Source: Symbiodinium natans | Taxonomy: Eukaryota > Sar > Dinophyceae > Suessiales > Symbiodiniaceae | Assembly (NCBI GenBank): GCA_905221605.1 | Contig: CAJNDS010002068.1 | Location: 151,001 to 211,000 of the forward strand | Direction: 5' to 3' | DNA: 60,000 bases | Shown here: piece after piece, positions 8,901-18,691 of the stretch | How positions within the stretch are numbered: position 1 is the stretch's first letter | Layout of the letters: every line of letters begins with the position of its first letter | Translations under genes and position numbers: made by a program | Notes under the pieces: model-generated | What the model was told of the DNA's origin: nothing | Database searches by the model: none | Seen by the model: the letters and a program-made list of their open reading frames with translations, nothing else

Positions 8901-11766
8901 GGTTCTTAGCAGGGAATGAGGGTTTAGGGTTTAGCGTCCCTTAAAGGGCCACTTAAAGGGCATGTATGGGGCCCTCATTCCCTCATTCCCTACTAAGAAT
9001 CAGGGGGGCGTTAAATTCCGGGCCTTTCTAGGAGTTAGGACTGCTGAAGCGCTTGGAAAATGTTAAGATGCCCAGGGGGAGAGGGGAATCAAACCCTAAA
9101 CCCTAAACCCTAAACCCAAAACCCTAAGGGCACGACCAGATTCACCACCCGACCACCCGACAGCCGAGATTCGCTTGGTCTCTCCAGGCATTCCTGCACC
9201 TGCACGAGGGTTTAGGGTTTAGGGTTTAGGGTTTAGGGTTTAGGGTTTAGGGTTTAGGGTTTAGGGTTCACTGCAGCTCTGCTGTTCAGCGGGAACGGTT
9301 CGGATTCGCTCTTTACAGTTCAAGGTTTTGGGCTCCTAATAAACGCATTGGCGGATGAATGCCGACTGAGACTTTCTTGCCGTTGTGGACACCTCAGCGT
9401 CACATCGCTAGCCTGTGCCTTCTGATATTCTCCGTTGGCCTGGGGCTGGGGATCGCATTGCCTTGCCTTCGAAAACCTTCGAAAAGACTCAGAACGCAAG
9501 TGGCAGAGAAGGAGCACAAGCAAAAAGACGCATTCGCCATCCGGTGTGTCAAGAAGAGGCCTTGAACTAGCTCTTCAGATCTGAACCGAAATAGGTGGGA
9601 AGTGGCAAGGATGCGCATCCTTACGCGTTAGCCTGCTTTCCGATGCCGCCAGCCCTCACTCTCCAGAAGCTCCGCCTTCTGTAGAAAAAAACTGAGTGTT
9701 TTAAGCACGAGTCCAGAAAGTAACATTGTTCCTGTGGCAGGGGGGGGGGGCGGCTGAAAACTTGGGCATGGCAGCCTTGACAACTTGCTCTCGTGAAGCC
9801 CCCATGAGCCTCACGCGCCCTAAAGCCTAAACCCTCGCAGCAGCTGGTCGCTCCTAGTTTAGATTTAGGGGTTGGGATGTTCTCCCTTATACTAACGGTC
9901 CTTAATAGGGTTTACAATACGGGCACTATAGTCCCTATGAAGGACTGTTAGTATAAGGGGGAACATCCCAATTTAGGGGTGTTGAGCTGTTCAGGTTTCG
10001 GCCTCGAGCCGGATGTTTCGCCCTGAGCTGACACAAACAAAAACCTCAACCACACAACAACTTTCTAGGGACCCTCGAAATACCCCAACCGGTTGCACCA
10101 TTCTAGGACGGTCCCGAGAAAAGACCCGCCCAGAAAGATATTGCTAAATATGAGCCTCTTGAACCCAATAAGGGGAAAAACAACAAAAAAGCAACAAACC
10201 AAAGAATCCCCTTGCCTACCTTTTATTCACTTTCCTCCCCGCCCTCCCCCCCCCCCCCTTCCCCTGGCACCAGCTGCTCGGCGGCTCGCGGCGCAAGCCC
10301 ACGCAGCTCCTGCCTGGGTTAAGAGGGTTCTGGATCCGTGCCACGGTGTCGTTCTTTTAAATCAGGTCCCTTTTGGGGGGGGTCTTTATTACAAGGGTGC
10401 CGTGCCAAATAGGGGCGGGGGGCCTTAAAAGGGACCCGAATTTAGGAGAACTGTTCATCGAGAGCTATCTAGAGTGCAGATGAAATTGAGGTATCGAGGT
10501 ATGTGAGGTGAAAAACGATCTAGAAGCCTGCAAACAGGTTGGAATACCATTCTAACACTATACCATGATATTCTAGAACGCATGCAATATCACTTAATGA
10601 CATTATACTTCTTAACATATATGCTAAATATTTTATTTGTCTTGCAGAACCTGCAGAGACGTGCTGAGCCGCCGGCTCGGTGAAACTTGGCCCAAAAAGG
10701 GTAAATGTCTTCCCACTTCCTGTCTGACCTCACTGAGCACCCAAGCTTGAACCAAGTGTCTTCACTGGACTCCGCCCGACTCGTTCACCCCGCGCACAGT
10801 CCTAAACCCTAAACCCTAAACCCTAAACCCCAAACCCTAAACCCTAAACCCTAAACCCTAAACCCTAAACCCTAAACCCTAAACCCTAAGGCAGCTGGAG
10901 GCTCGGCCCGCGGGTGAGATGACAACTGAGAGAGCAGGCCATACGTCAGAATCGTCCCATTGTAGCCTCGGGGGCTGGGCTGCACCCTTTTTGAGACAGA
11001 CCTTCCAGGATGGCTTTCCGGCCCTTTCATCCCAATAATCAACCCTGTAAAGGGCCTGTTTAAGGGGTTATAGGGTGTAATAGCCCGTCCTGTTTGTTCC
11101 TTGAATCATATCGAGGAATCCTTGACACACTCGTCTTAGAGCTCCGGCCTGCCAAAACGTCCTGCACGGCCGGACGACCAATGCGGTCATAAACCACTTG
11201 CTGACTTGCCTCAAAGGGATGCTAGGAAGGGTCTAGGGCCTAGGGTTTAGGGTTGATCATGAAGTCAATCTGCCCCCCTACGCGCCCCTCCCCGTAGATT
11301 GCAAGGTGGCAGCAGGCAGAAGGCAAAAACATGTTCCATATGCCCGCCTCCTCGCTGAATGCCGTGTCGAATTCAAACGTCCATCGCCTCGATTCTGACA
11401 TTGGGATTCCCGTGATCACCTCTCACATCCATGCGCTTGCGGATGCGCCGGCTAGTGATGCCCATGACCTAAGGCCCACACCCATCCTGAGACTCCACTG
11501 TTGCGTTTTCTGCCACTCCGGTGTCAATGGCATTGGAGTTATCACCTGAGGAGAGTCTCAGCTAACAATGACTCGTAAGATGAGCAGGCGACAGCGAGGC
11601 TAAGGGCCTGAAACCCACCACTCTCTCAGGCCCATCCGGCTGCAAGGCGAGGGCGCCCACCTGGACGCAGCAAGAAGACCGGCTGGTCGTTGAACTCTTC
11701 GTCCGTGACGGGGGGTCGGAAACGAGCCACGACCCGGACGTTGGTCTGGCCAAGGGAAGAGGGCAT
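2966..11766 (-). CDS. Kinesin motor protein 1 (multi-exon; motor domain nearly complete)
   Basis: A microtubule motor ATPase. The ATG is at 11766-11764 (MPSSLGQTNVRVVARFRPP). Exons found, in order: 11608-11766, 11348-11387 (RWTFEFDTAFSEE), 11149-11209 (VVYDRIGRPAVQDVLA), 10940-10966 (YNGTILTY), 10655-10728 (P-loop GQTGSGKTFTLFG), 10271-10309 (ELRGLAPRAAEQL), 8834-8871 (ELEQISICCTFLE), 8327-8420 (IYRERMRDLLHP), 7487-7538 (DVFKALNAGNAWRS), 7160-7184 (SHAIFTLY), tentatively ~5155-5204 (VVMVVAMRMN), 4944-5017 (RSHCVGETLEEAKKINSSL), 4617-4654 (VIDALVERRGHVP), 4171-4207 (YRDSTLTRVLEE), 3768-3818 (ALGGNSRTTLMVAASAC), 2966-3022 (AQYLDETICSLRFASR). Where exons are adjacent in the motor the phases match. 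Donors are mostly GC; acceptors are AG|G. Missing: the N..SSR half of switch I, the VDLAGSE exon, and everything after the motor. Kinesin subfamily not assigned. Confidence 0.85.
3328..3384. repeat. Palindromic (TA)n around GGGCCC
   Basis: A TA dinucleotide run of ~20 nt, then AGGGCCCT, then a mirror TA run, giving a near-perfect palindrome able to extrude as a hairpin. It lies downstream of exon 3768-3818 of kinesin gene 1, in an intron. Confidence 0.85.
4048..4143. mobile_element. MITE-like inverted-repeat element, family D
   Basis: Terminal segments resembling GTTTACRAAAATAGGGG (here GTTCACGAAAATACGGGG) and CCCCTATTTTGGGAA flank a short interior containing GGATTCCCTTAT. Related copies occur near 16850, 30140, 31305, 32368 and 36822. 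It lies in the kinesin-1 intron after exon 4171-4207. Confidence 0.6.
4336..4551. mobile_element. MITE-like element, family A, interrupted by a telomere-like array
   Basis: The left end CCAGGACGGGCTATTCTACC and right end GCCCATCCTGG match family A termini. The interior is split by the CCCTAAA/CCCCTAAA array at 4409-4517. It sits in the kinesin-1 intron between exons 4617-4654 and 4171-4207. Confidence 0.75.
4409..4517 (+). repeat. Telomere-like array with octamer variant
   Basis: Four CCCTAAA heptamers followed by about ten CCCCTAAA octamers, near perfect. The array lies inside a MITE-like element. Confidence 0.95.
4667..4817 (-). repeat. Telomere-like array (TTTAGGG)n, ~20 units
   Basis: A long near-perfect TTTAGGG run on the plus strand, with one TTTAATTAGGG interruption and two TTTCGGG units. 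It ends about 13 nt from the kinesin-1 acceptor before exon 4617-4654. Confidence 0.95.
4896..4930 (+). repeat. Telomere-like array (CCCTAAA)n
   Basis: Five units, 14 nt from the kinesin-1 exon end at 4944, in opposite orientation to the 4667-4817 array in the same intron. Confidence 0.9.
5050..5072 (+). repeat. Short telomere-like block
   Basis: Three CCCTAAA units about 33 nt upstream (minus strand) of the acceptor for exon 4944-5017. Confidence 0.85.
5357..6275 (+). repeat. Dispersed repeat R1, copy 1
   Basis: A ~0.9 kb segment closely similar to 17086-17855. Shared landmarks include CCCAATCACCTTGTAGAT, ATGTCAAGAAGATAGCCCAG, CGATACCCGAACGATACCGC and CACATATTCACATGCTCATT. It contains an internal duplication of GGGCACAGCGATAAA. 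It lies in kinesin gene 1, between exons at 7160 and 5017. The frames it contains are not conserved between copies, so it is treated as non-coding. Confidence 0.75.
7813..7882 (+). repeat. Telomere-like array (CCCTAAA)10
   Basis: Ten uninterrupted CCCTAAA units in a kinesin-1 intron. Confidence 0.95.
8240..8286. repeat. AT-rich (TA)n microsatellite
   Basis: TATA/TATG dinucleotide run about 40 nt beyond the end of kinesin-1 exon 8327-8420. Confidence 0.85.
8730..8815. mobile_element. MITE-like element, family B
   Basis: GGTTCTTAGTGGGGGATGAA at the left and GGTCCTCATTCCCTCAC at the right form imperfect terminal inverted repeats. A second copy is at 8902-9003, and fragments lie near 3092 and 3735. 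Confidence 0.6.
8902..9003. mobile_element. MITE-like element, family B, with two telomere-like units inside
   Basis: Left end GGTTCTTAGCAGGGAATGAG; right end CTCATTCCCTACTAAGAATC. The left arm continues straight into GGGTTTAGGGTTTAG, absent from the 8730 copy. Confidence 0.65.
9209..9268 (-). repeat. Telomere-like array (TTTAGGG)8
   Basis: Eight perfect TTTAGGG units between kinesin-1 exons at 10271 and 8871; a four-unit CCCTAAA block lies at 9093-9127. Confidence 0.95.
9874..9969. mobile_element. MITE-like element, family C, uninterrupted copy
   Basis: The left arm starts GGGATGTTCTCCCTTATACT and the right arm ends GTATAAGGGGGAACATCCC, giving ~30 bp near-perfect terminal inverted repeats with a ~35 bp centre. 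A second copy at 41700-41916 is split by a telomere-like array. Confidence 0.8.
10801..10890 (+). repeat. Telomere-like array (CCCTAAA)n, ~13 units
   Basis: Thirteen units with one CCCCAAA variant, in the intron between the YNGTILTY and P-loop exons of kinesin gene 1. Confidence 0.95.
11005..11092. mobile_element. MITE-like element, family A
   Basis: CCAGGATGGCTTTCCGGCCC to TAGCCCGTCCTG, with the family interior (AATCAACCCTGTAAAGGGCC). It lies in the intron between kinesin-1 exons 11149-11209 and 10940-10966. Confidence 0.75.
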
Positions 11767-11791
11767 TTGGCAGAAGCGCTGTGCAATGGCT
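11767..11791 (-). promoter_or_regulatory. Possible trans-splice acceptor just upstream of kinesin-1 ATG
   Basis: On the minus strand a pyrimidine-rich stretch ending in TCTTGCAG lies about 24 nt upstream of the kinesin-1 ATG. Dinoflagellate mRNAs usually receive a spliced leader at such an AG; this is inference from position and base composition only. Confidence 0.3.
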
Positions 11792-12252
11792 GCAAGACAT
11801 GGAAAAGCGTGCTAGTGCTGGTACAAGGTGCGAAAAGGTATTGCTGGAAACGAGAGCGGGAGCGGGGGATGTTTCAGCACTTGCTGCAAGGCAAAGATTC
11901 ATGCAGACGACTAAAGGCAGGCATAGCACATGTCCCTGCCAAAACCTGGGACACACTCACTCTCCAGGGTTCTGGGGTTCTTCAACAAACCTTCAAATCA
12001 ACAGGTCGCATGTAAAGAAGTCATCACGCCGCTGCACCTCCGAACCACTTCGACCGGCTGCTTTGTCTTTGTGAGAAGCCTCGTCTCGTGCAACATCGGA
12101 TATGTGAGGGGGGGTGGGGGGGGTGCCTGAGGTGCCTCTTAAAAAAAAAAAACTCGCACCTCACTACCCAACAGTTCTATACACAAACTTAGTTCATCGT
12201 GATCAGTATATTCCATAACAAGACCTAGGTGTGTTGAGAGGCCGCTGCCTTT

Positions 12253-12740
12253 TCACAGGGGACAGCTGAAGATTGGGCTGACGTCAAGCACTGGGCTGAT
12301 CCTCGTGAGGTATAGTACAGTCCAGTTCTCGTCCAACCATAGTGCAACTGAAATATGTGGGGAATTGGGGAAGTGGGGAGTTTGGAGATAAAAAAGGAAT
12401 TATTACAGCCTCCCCAAGCCCAAATCGTTTAGTAGATGGCTTAGGAGAGCCTGCGTCTCGCAAGGCTGCGCGACGTCCACCGATGAAGATGCGCTGTCCT
12501 GGACAGAATGGAGTAGTAAGCTTGGGGTTCTGCCTGATACTCGCTTCAAAGTACCACCAGCAGCACCAGAAAAGTGTTGGTGGTGCAGCATGAGGAGGTG
12601 GTCTTGGTCCCCTCCTCACGGTGAATCGACGCAGTGGCAGCAGTAGTTGCAGTGCCACTGGAGCCAGGAGGCGTACACACAGCCTCGGAAGTCAGGATCG
12701 TACTAGTGCGTGCTGCTAAGACATCGAAGTAGACACGATC
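12253..12740 (-). CDS. 3' part of an unknown gene (three exons, ends in a stop)
   Basis: Exon 12684-12740 reads DRVYFDVLAARTSTILTSE, starts AG|GAT and ends GAG before a GC donor. Exon 12451-12533 reads PFCPGQRIFIGGRRAALRDA, starts after CAG|G and ends in phase 1 before GC. The last exon, 12253-12347, follows ATTTCAG, picks up phase 1 and reads ALWLDENWTVLYLTRI before a TGA at 12253-12255. The last two exons join in phase; the phase between the first and second is not checked. The stop lies ~490 nt upstream of the kinesin-1 ATG on the same strand, so they are tandem genes. No family recognised; it could also be the 3' end of the HMA gene to its right. Confidence 0.42.
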
Positions 12741-13600
12741 CTGTTTGTGGTTTTGTCCCTTGTGACCTTGCGAAAGTGGATCCGATGCCCCCTCAAGGTT
12801 TAACAGCATTCAGCAAGGAGAGTGCTTGGGGATCAAGGTTCCAGATTTCCGAATCCCTTCGAGCTTCAAGCAGGACCCACAGCAACTGAGGCTGCCGCCA
12901 TCAGCAAGTCCAAGCCACAGCTGGATTATCAGACTATGAGTCTGCGTGTAGGGTTGAAGTGCTGTACTGCTTTCTGTCATCCATAGGTGAGGGCAAGTCG
13001 AATTAAGACTCCTTGCAAGTAAGTAAGCAAGACCACTCTCCCTGGCCCGACTCGAGCACCCCCCCCCACCCCGCCCCTCTTGATACCTATGTTGGGACTC
13101 TAGGAATTGTTTGCGAGAACACAGGACACACTTTTCAACCTGATTGGTGCCTATTGGTGGCAGCGATGTACACCGTAAAGATTATAAGATGATGCCCCCA
13201 AACCCGAAACCCTAAACCCTAAGCCCGTGCATCCTCGCAACTAAAGCTTTGGGCCAAAACAGCAGCAAGCAAAGACCAAACGAGGTGACATGGCTTTCGG
13301 CGACCCACATGAGCAGGCCCGCTTACAAGCCACTTTGTAGCTGTACTGCCCTAAGTCCTCTGGACTCTCTGACATACATACCCCTTTGTATTTTGTCCTT
13401 TACTAGCCTGTCTATTTATACAGACCAGATTAACACCAACCTCACCCTAACTTTAAATCCTGAAAGCTGGATCTCCTCTCCCCAAGTTTTGAAGCTCATG
13501 TAGCCGCCGTATGTTCGCCGCTGGTCGACATCTTCTATCCGAAGAGCTGGAAAACCAGTCGGCCATCTCTGCAGTGGTTCTAGGCTCCTTAGGACCTTAC

Positions 13601-14619
13601 CTGTACTTCAACCACCATGCAAGGCTCGAATCCTGCACCTTCCACAGCCAGCGCCAGCTTGCTGGCCAGCTCGCGTACCTGCGCGCACGACCATGCGGAT
13701 AGAGCCAAAGGAGACACACACCCGACTGTACCGAATTGAATTGATCATTGACGTCCATGTGGTGTTCGATGCTACACCATCAGGGGTCTGAAAAGCTCAT
13801 TCCTGAACATCTTTGCAGCTAAAACTGATACGTCCTAAAGAGTGATCAAAAAGGTAATCATCCAGTCATATAGTCCATGTTTTCGCTCACACCGTGTTCC
13901 CGTCTTCCCAGCTCGGCCTTCGTCTCAGAGGCCGCTGCGCAGTGGACGAGGGCCCGGCCGCCCTCCTTCTCCAGCCAGGCCTCAGAGCTCGTAACGCCGT
14001 CGACCTCGCGAAGGGAGCTGTTCACCTCACGGCCAGGATGGTCTATTAGGCCCAAGAATGCCCATGATCAACCCTTAGACAGGGCCTTTTTAAGGGGCTG
14101 CTGGAGAGGGAGAGCTGTGGCGGCGCAAGCGCCAGGAAGTTGCACCATGGTAATTGTGCCAGACAATCACAGGAGCGATTTAAGTTCACACTATTTCTTT
14201 AGGGTTTAGCGTTCAGGGTTCAGGGTTTGGCCCCTCTCCCACCTTGTTGATGCAGGCGACGCAACCCATGCCAGGAACGCTCAACTCCACAGTGGCCAAG
14301 TTGCCCAGGGCAGGCGCCACACTCGCCCGCGTGCGTGCGCCACGTAGGTTCCAGAGGTGGACGACTTCGGGCAAAAACGCCAGCAGGCACTGCAGGGCCA
14401 GGATGCGGAAGCTTGCGTGCCCTTGGAGTATGGATATGCAGAGACTGCTCAGCAAAGCTCCCAGAAAATATGGCCGAAGAGGGCCGAAGACTTTGTTGAA
14501 GCCGGCGCAGCCGCTAGCTCCAACGAGCACGTTGATGATGAGCTGGATTCCGCAACAGGCACTCGACAGTAGTGGCAGCAGTAGCATGTCCCAGATGCGC
14601 CGAGCAAGTGGTAGACTCC
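13601..14619 (-). CDS. Membrane protein with a split HMA (heavy-metal-associated) domain
   Basis: Exon 14243-14619 (5' limit uncertain) encodes hydrophobic segments around IWDMLLLPLLSSACCGIQL and SGCAGFNKVFGPLRPYFL, then VELSVPGMGCVACINK, the metal-binding GMxCxxC of an HMA domain. Exon 13891-14025 continues the fold (VNSSLREVDGVTSSEAWLE). Exon 13601-13678 supplies its last helix and strand (LALAVEGAGFEPCMVVEVQ). All three join in phase 0 through GT-AG introns, each exon starting AG|G. HMA domains carry copper or similar metals; proteins with this LLP..SS.CC...GCAGFN membrane segment occur in algae, to my recollection. The intron after 14243 opens with telomere-like units ~14 nt past the donor and ends in a family-A MITE fragment. 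The signal-peptide exon at 15663-15761 may be its first exon. Confidence 0.75.
14033..14107. mobile_element. Family A MITE-like fragment at the 3' splice site of the HMA-gene intron
   Basis: CCAGGATGGTCTATTAGGCC with the family interior, lacking the distal terminus. Its outer end is 7 nt from the acceptor of exon 13891-14025. Confidence 0.6.
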
Positions 14620-15237
14620 CTGGTCTTCTCAAGCCACTCATCTCAGAAAGATGGCCACCAAGAAGCTGAAGGGCCAACAGCGAGGCAAAGGATAGCACGG
14701 CTTTGGGGAAAAGGCCGGGAGACCAAAGCAAGTAGTAAGAAAGCGTGCTTTCCGCACGACTTCCAGCTCTCTGGGAGACGCCACGATTCGTGAAGCCTCC
14801 GCGTATCTCAGTCGTTTTGCCCGCTTTGCCCCTCCATGAGAAAGTGGGTCGTTCCCTGGCAATTCCGAAGGCCTTGGCTGCAACATCTTCAACCCCAGGC
14901 CCGATTGCGATCTCGAATTTCGATTGAGAATCTCAGGTTAGGGGTTTAGGGTTTAGGGTTTAGGGCGGATTCGAGATTACAACCTTCAATCCGGGGGCCG
15001 ATTGAGATCTGACTGGGTTGGGCACACATCGAGTATGCGGAGGACGCGCAGAAACTTTACGGGACACTTCAGCGACTTATGCCCGTTTACCTCCCCCCCT
15101 CCCCGCCCCATTCAGTATATCACTTCGTAGAAAGTCCGGGAAAAAGGCCTTATATATCCATATGTGGTCGTAAAATGTATTATATATATATATATATTAT
15201 ATGTAGATATTTGGGCAGCGGGTACCATATGTGCAGA

Positions 15238-15366
15238 GGGAGAGAGAGGGAGGGAAAGAGAGCGATAGAGAGAGAGAGAGAGAGAGTGAGAGAGAGTGAG
15301 AGTGAGGGAGTGAGAGAGAGAGAGAGAGAACAAACAAAAGAGCGAGAGAGAGAGAGAGAGAGAGAT
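15238..15366. repeat. GA-rich low-complexity tract
   Basis: (GA)n with short GGA and TGAG interruptions. It produces the arginine/glutamate-rich spurious reading frames of this region. Confidence 0.85.
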
Positions 15367-15662
15367 TGCGAGAAAGTGAAGGAGGGAGATGGAGGGAGGG
15401 GAGGGAAGTGGGGGAGGCAGGGAGGCATAGAAGGAGAGAGGGAGATAGGCAACGAATGCTTTTTAGCCTGTCCTTTCAATCAGGCAGGCACGGGGGGGGG
15501 GGGGGGGGGGGGCGGGTTGGTCCAGAAAAGCGGGAAGGGTCCTTGGCCAAACGAAGACCCCCGCCCAAGCCCAGCACAGAGCGCCGGAGCTTCGAGAGTT
15601 CAAAACCCCGCAGTCTCCGAATGCCCCTTCGAGGCAGAGCCTGATGTTGAAACGCCGGAGAC

Positions 15663-15761
15663 CCCGAATCTTTGCAGGCAAGAAGCCAGCTTCTGCTGAT
15701 TGAAAACCGACGCGAGGGCGCCAAAGAGCAGCACGAAGGAGAGCAGCTGACATCGCGCCAT
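15663..15761 (-). CDS. Candidate first exon with signal peptide
   Basis: The ATG at 15761-15759 has the context GCCATGG. It begins MARCQLLSFVLLFGALASVF: a short N-region, a hydrophobic core and small residues, a textbook secretory signal peptide; in dinoflagellates this can also start a plastid-targeting presequence. The frame stays open for 33 codons to a possible GT donor at 15662. It lies ~1.1 kb upstream, on the same strand, of the HMA membrane-protein exons, so it may be their first exon; the intervening segment (14.67-14.9 kb) has a plausible frame (RYAEASRIVASPRELEVV) but no firm splice sites. Confidence 0.45.
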
Positions 15762-15896
15762 GGCGAGCAAGGCTCCAAACAAGACTTGACTCGAAAAGAA
15801 TATGCGATGGACGTGGGGAATGCCGGCGTTTTGCTCCGACAAGGAGTCTTGCGCAACTAGCCGCAGCCCAATAAGGAATTTGGGTCTAGGGAGTTT

Positions 15897-15978
15897 GGGT
15901 TTAGGGTTTAGGGTTTAGGGTTTAGGGTCTAGGGTTTAGGGGGTTTGGGGTTTAGGGTTTAGGGTTTCGGGTTTAGGG
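15897..15978 (-). repeat. Telomere-like array, degenerate (TTTAGGG)n
   Basis: About eleven units with variants TCTAGGG, TTTGGGG and TTTCGGG; similar degenerate blocks at 16090-16198 and 16470-16507. Confidence 0.85.
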
Positions 15979-16555
15979 GCTCCCACGTGGATAACAAGGA
16001 AGCTTCACGGAGTCAGCAGCTGGGTGGACCTCATTACTGGGTAGACACCGTCCTCCGCTTTGCAGATCAAGTCCACCTGGGTTTTGGGTACAGGGTTTAG
16101 GGTTTACTGTAGGGTTCGGGGTTCGGGGTTTAGGGTTTAGGGTTCCATGTTTAGGGTTTGGGGTTTAGGGTTTAGGGTTTACGGTTTAGGGTTCAGGGAT
16201 TGGGAGAGACACAGAGCGAGGCACCAGCAAACTCCTGAAGCCACACAACTGTCAAACTAACACATATGGGGGGTTCCGAAAATACGGTACCCTCCCTTTT
16301 GGGGAAGGGGGGGGTGGGGGGTAGCTTTACGGGGCTATTGTAATTTGGGAAGTACCCATACACCAGGTGTGGGTACTGGTGATGCCCTGTTGCAAAAAAG
16401 TACCTTGCGGCCTTGCGGTGTGTCCCATGTCGAGCTCCCATACTTTTCATGGGGATCATGCCGGGGTTTTAGGGTTTAGGGTCTAGGGTTTAGGGTTTAG
16501 GGTTTGGGGACTCTTGAACGTGCCACTCTTCTGAACCCCCAAACCCTACAGCAAA

Positions 16556-16651
16556 CTCCAGAAAGTTGGAACATGGTTTATGGATGATTAGAGCTGGGAT
16601 TCCCTTTAGTGTACCCTTTTGGGGTATGGGGATAAGGATGTTCCAACTTTT
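16556..16651. mobile_element. MITE-like element, family G
   Basis: TCCAGAAAGTTGGAACATG at the left and TGTTCCAACTTTTTGGA at the right form terminal inverted repeats around a ~60 bp interior. Confidence 0.6.
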
Positions 16652-16729
16652 TGGACTTTACTGTACACTCTAAACCCATTAAACCCTAAACGTACTGCAC
16701 CCCCTCTGCGAAGAACCCTAAGCTCCCAG

Positions 16730-16813
16730 CCAGGCGAAAGACAAGGGAATAGAGGCTGTCCAGTTCATCCTTCTCACCGCGACCAATGCGTATGCGCAGA
16801 GTCTAGTGTGTGC
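16730..16813 (-). CDS. Candidate exon, unknown protein
   Basis: After CACTAG the minus strand reads TLRIRIGRGEKDELDSLYSL then VFRLAG in one open frame with GC-rich third positions, followed by CTTAGGG sequence. Exon borders and phase are uncertain, and no partner exon was identified. Confidence 0.3.
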
Positions 16814-17085
16814 ATCCTTGGGGAACAAATGAGCCCTGAACTTTGGGTTCACTTGGGGGCCTCCGAATTCTCAGGGGCACCTTATTGTGGTCCTTCTTCG
16901 AAAAGAATCCTACTATTTGGGGGTTTATACATCAAGGGTCTCCTATTTTCGCAAACCCCCACATGAACCCTGAAATTTGGGTTCATTTAGGCCCCAAGGA
17001 TGGTATGTGACTGGTCTTAGGCACTCAGAGCACTGGAGCAGAGAGCAGCTTTGAGGATGCCGTTGCCCCCCACAGAATCAGAATG

Positions 17086-17855
17086 GTACGAGCGCGCGTG
17101 GTTTCTTGGCCCAATCACCTTGTAGATAGCCCAACCCCATGGCACAGAACGTAGCCCAACATGTCAAGAAGATAGCCCAGAACCGAAATCCCGAGGGCAC
17201 ACAAGTCCCAAATCATGCGATAATGATAGGAAAAACTCTCTACCTCTTGGGGATGGCATCTTAAGACTAGGATGTACCTATAAAAAAGCGCATGTTTTGC
17301 GGAGTCTTCCCGCAGGGCACAGCGATAAAACAGTACCGCTGCCATGAATCCACCCGTGAACTTCTTTTCGAAGCTACCTCTCGGTGATAGCCACGTGAGT
17401 CTAGCTTGAGACGCTGAAAAAACGCCTGTTTCGCAGAGCCTTCCCGCAGGGCACAGCGATTTTTCCAGAACTGCGATTTGAAACGTAACCTGAAGAAATG
17501 GGCTTTGGATGGGGGTGTCTGTATTGTTGTCAGAACGATACCCGAACGATACCGCGAACGATGCCTCGGACCTGTCTTGGCAAGGCCAACATGCACTCGA
17601 ACCTACGAGTGCGACATGGCTGTGGGTCTGAAAGACGCCGGGGGCCTGTTAAACACCCTGGACTTCTGACTTAACTACTACTCTGAACCCTGATTGCAAC
17701 GCCCTCGCAGGTGCACCTTGGCGTTTCGAGTCGTATCGCGCATCAAATACAGCATATAACACGGTCACATATTCACATGCTCATTGCTAGCGTGCCCTCG
17801 CGTTTCGTGTTCCAAACGAAGCTTACAGAACTATAACCTGGTAAGCACCAACTAT
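17086..17855 (+). repeat. Dispersed repeat R1, copy 2
   Basis: Same orientation as copy 1 (5357-6275) and alignable over most of its length, with small indels, for example loss of a ~60 nt block around the C-run at 5880. Confidence 0.75.
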
Positions 17856-17966
17856 GTGAATTTTGCTGATTCCGCAGGGCACACAGCGACTGGGCTATCT
17901 TCTGGGCTTGCGGGCTAATAAACCACGTCGACCCAGTACCAGTGACAGCGCTGGATAAAAATTCCA

Positions 17967-18664
17967 AACCCTAAACCCTCAACCCCAAACCCTAAACCCC
18001 AAACCCCAAACCCCAAACCCTAAACCCTTTGTGGAAACCAGGGTGGCTCGCTCGTTTTCTTCAACTTAACAAAATGAAGAGCTCAATTTGTCAAATTTAA
18101 GAAAAAGTGCCCCTCATGTTATCATTTTCCTTTTGGGCCTGCAAACTGGTTCCCCCTTCTACTAAGAGTCCTCAAAAGGAATTATCGCATCCCCTATCAC
18201 TGTCCCTAGTACGGAGTGTCAGTATACAGGGCTTTGGCGGGTCTGGGAGCGGGCTCCAATTTTATGTTTGAGTCTTCGGCCTGGCGCCGAGTTTCCTGCC
18301 AGACTTTCCCAGACTTCAAACCTAGCGCAGGAATCCAGTACCCAGAGTGCGTCAATTTAGTTTTGGCTTACTTCGGCCCTGCAACATAGGATCTACGATA
18401 AGAAAACTACGAAGAAATTGGGTGTACCAGATGTCGGGGTGTGAGACCCAGACTTATCGCTTTCTTATCCAGCACTGACACTATACCTTTTCGACACGCC
18501 AGAAGCAAGGTTCGGTCACCAGATTAGAATAGTTTGTAAAGAGGACCCCCCCCAAACCCTAAACCCAAATCCTAAGCCCTAAGTACTACACCCCAAACCC
18601 TAAACTCCAACCCCCCTCCGAAAAAATGGGACAACCCACAAGGGGACCCGATTTCAGAACCGAC
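17967..18664. other. Telomere-like block then unassigned sequence
   Basis: A degenerate CCCTAAA/CCCCAAA block at 17967-18028 and another near 18557-18606 bracket ~500 nt without a convincing exon on either strand. Confidence 0.5.
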
Positions 18665-18691
18665 CCCTCAAATCTCTGGGCTGCTCCGGTC

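Noticed and set aside
15079-15699. 206-codon plus-strand Arg/Glu-rich frame
   Set aside because: Translation of the GA tract and poly-G run; the likely coding sequence at its right end is on the other strand (15663-15761).
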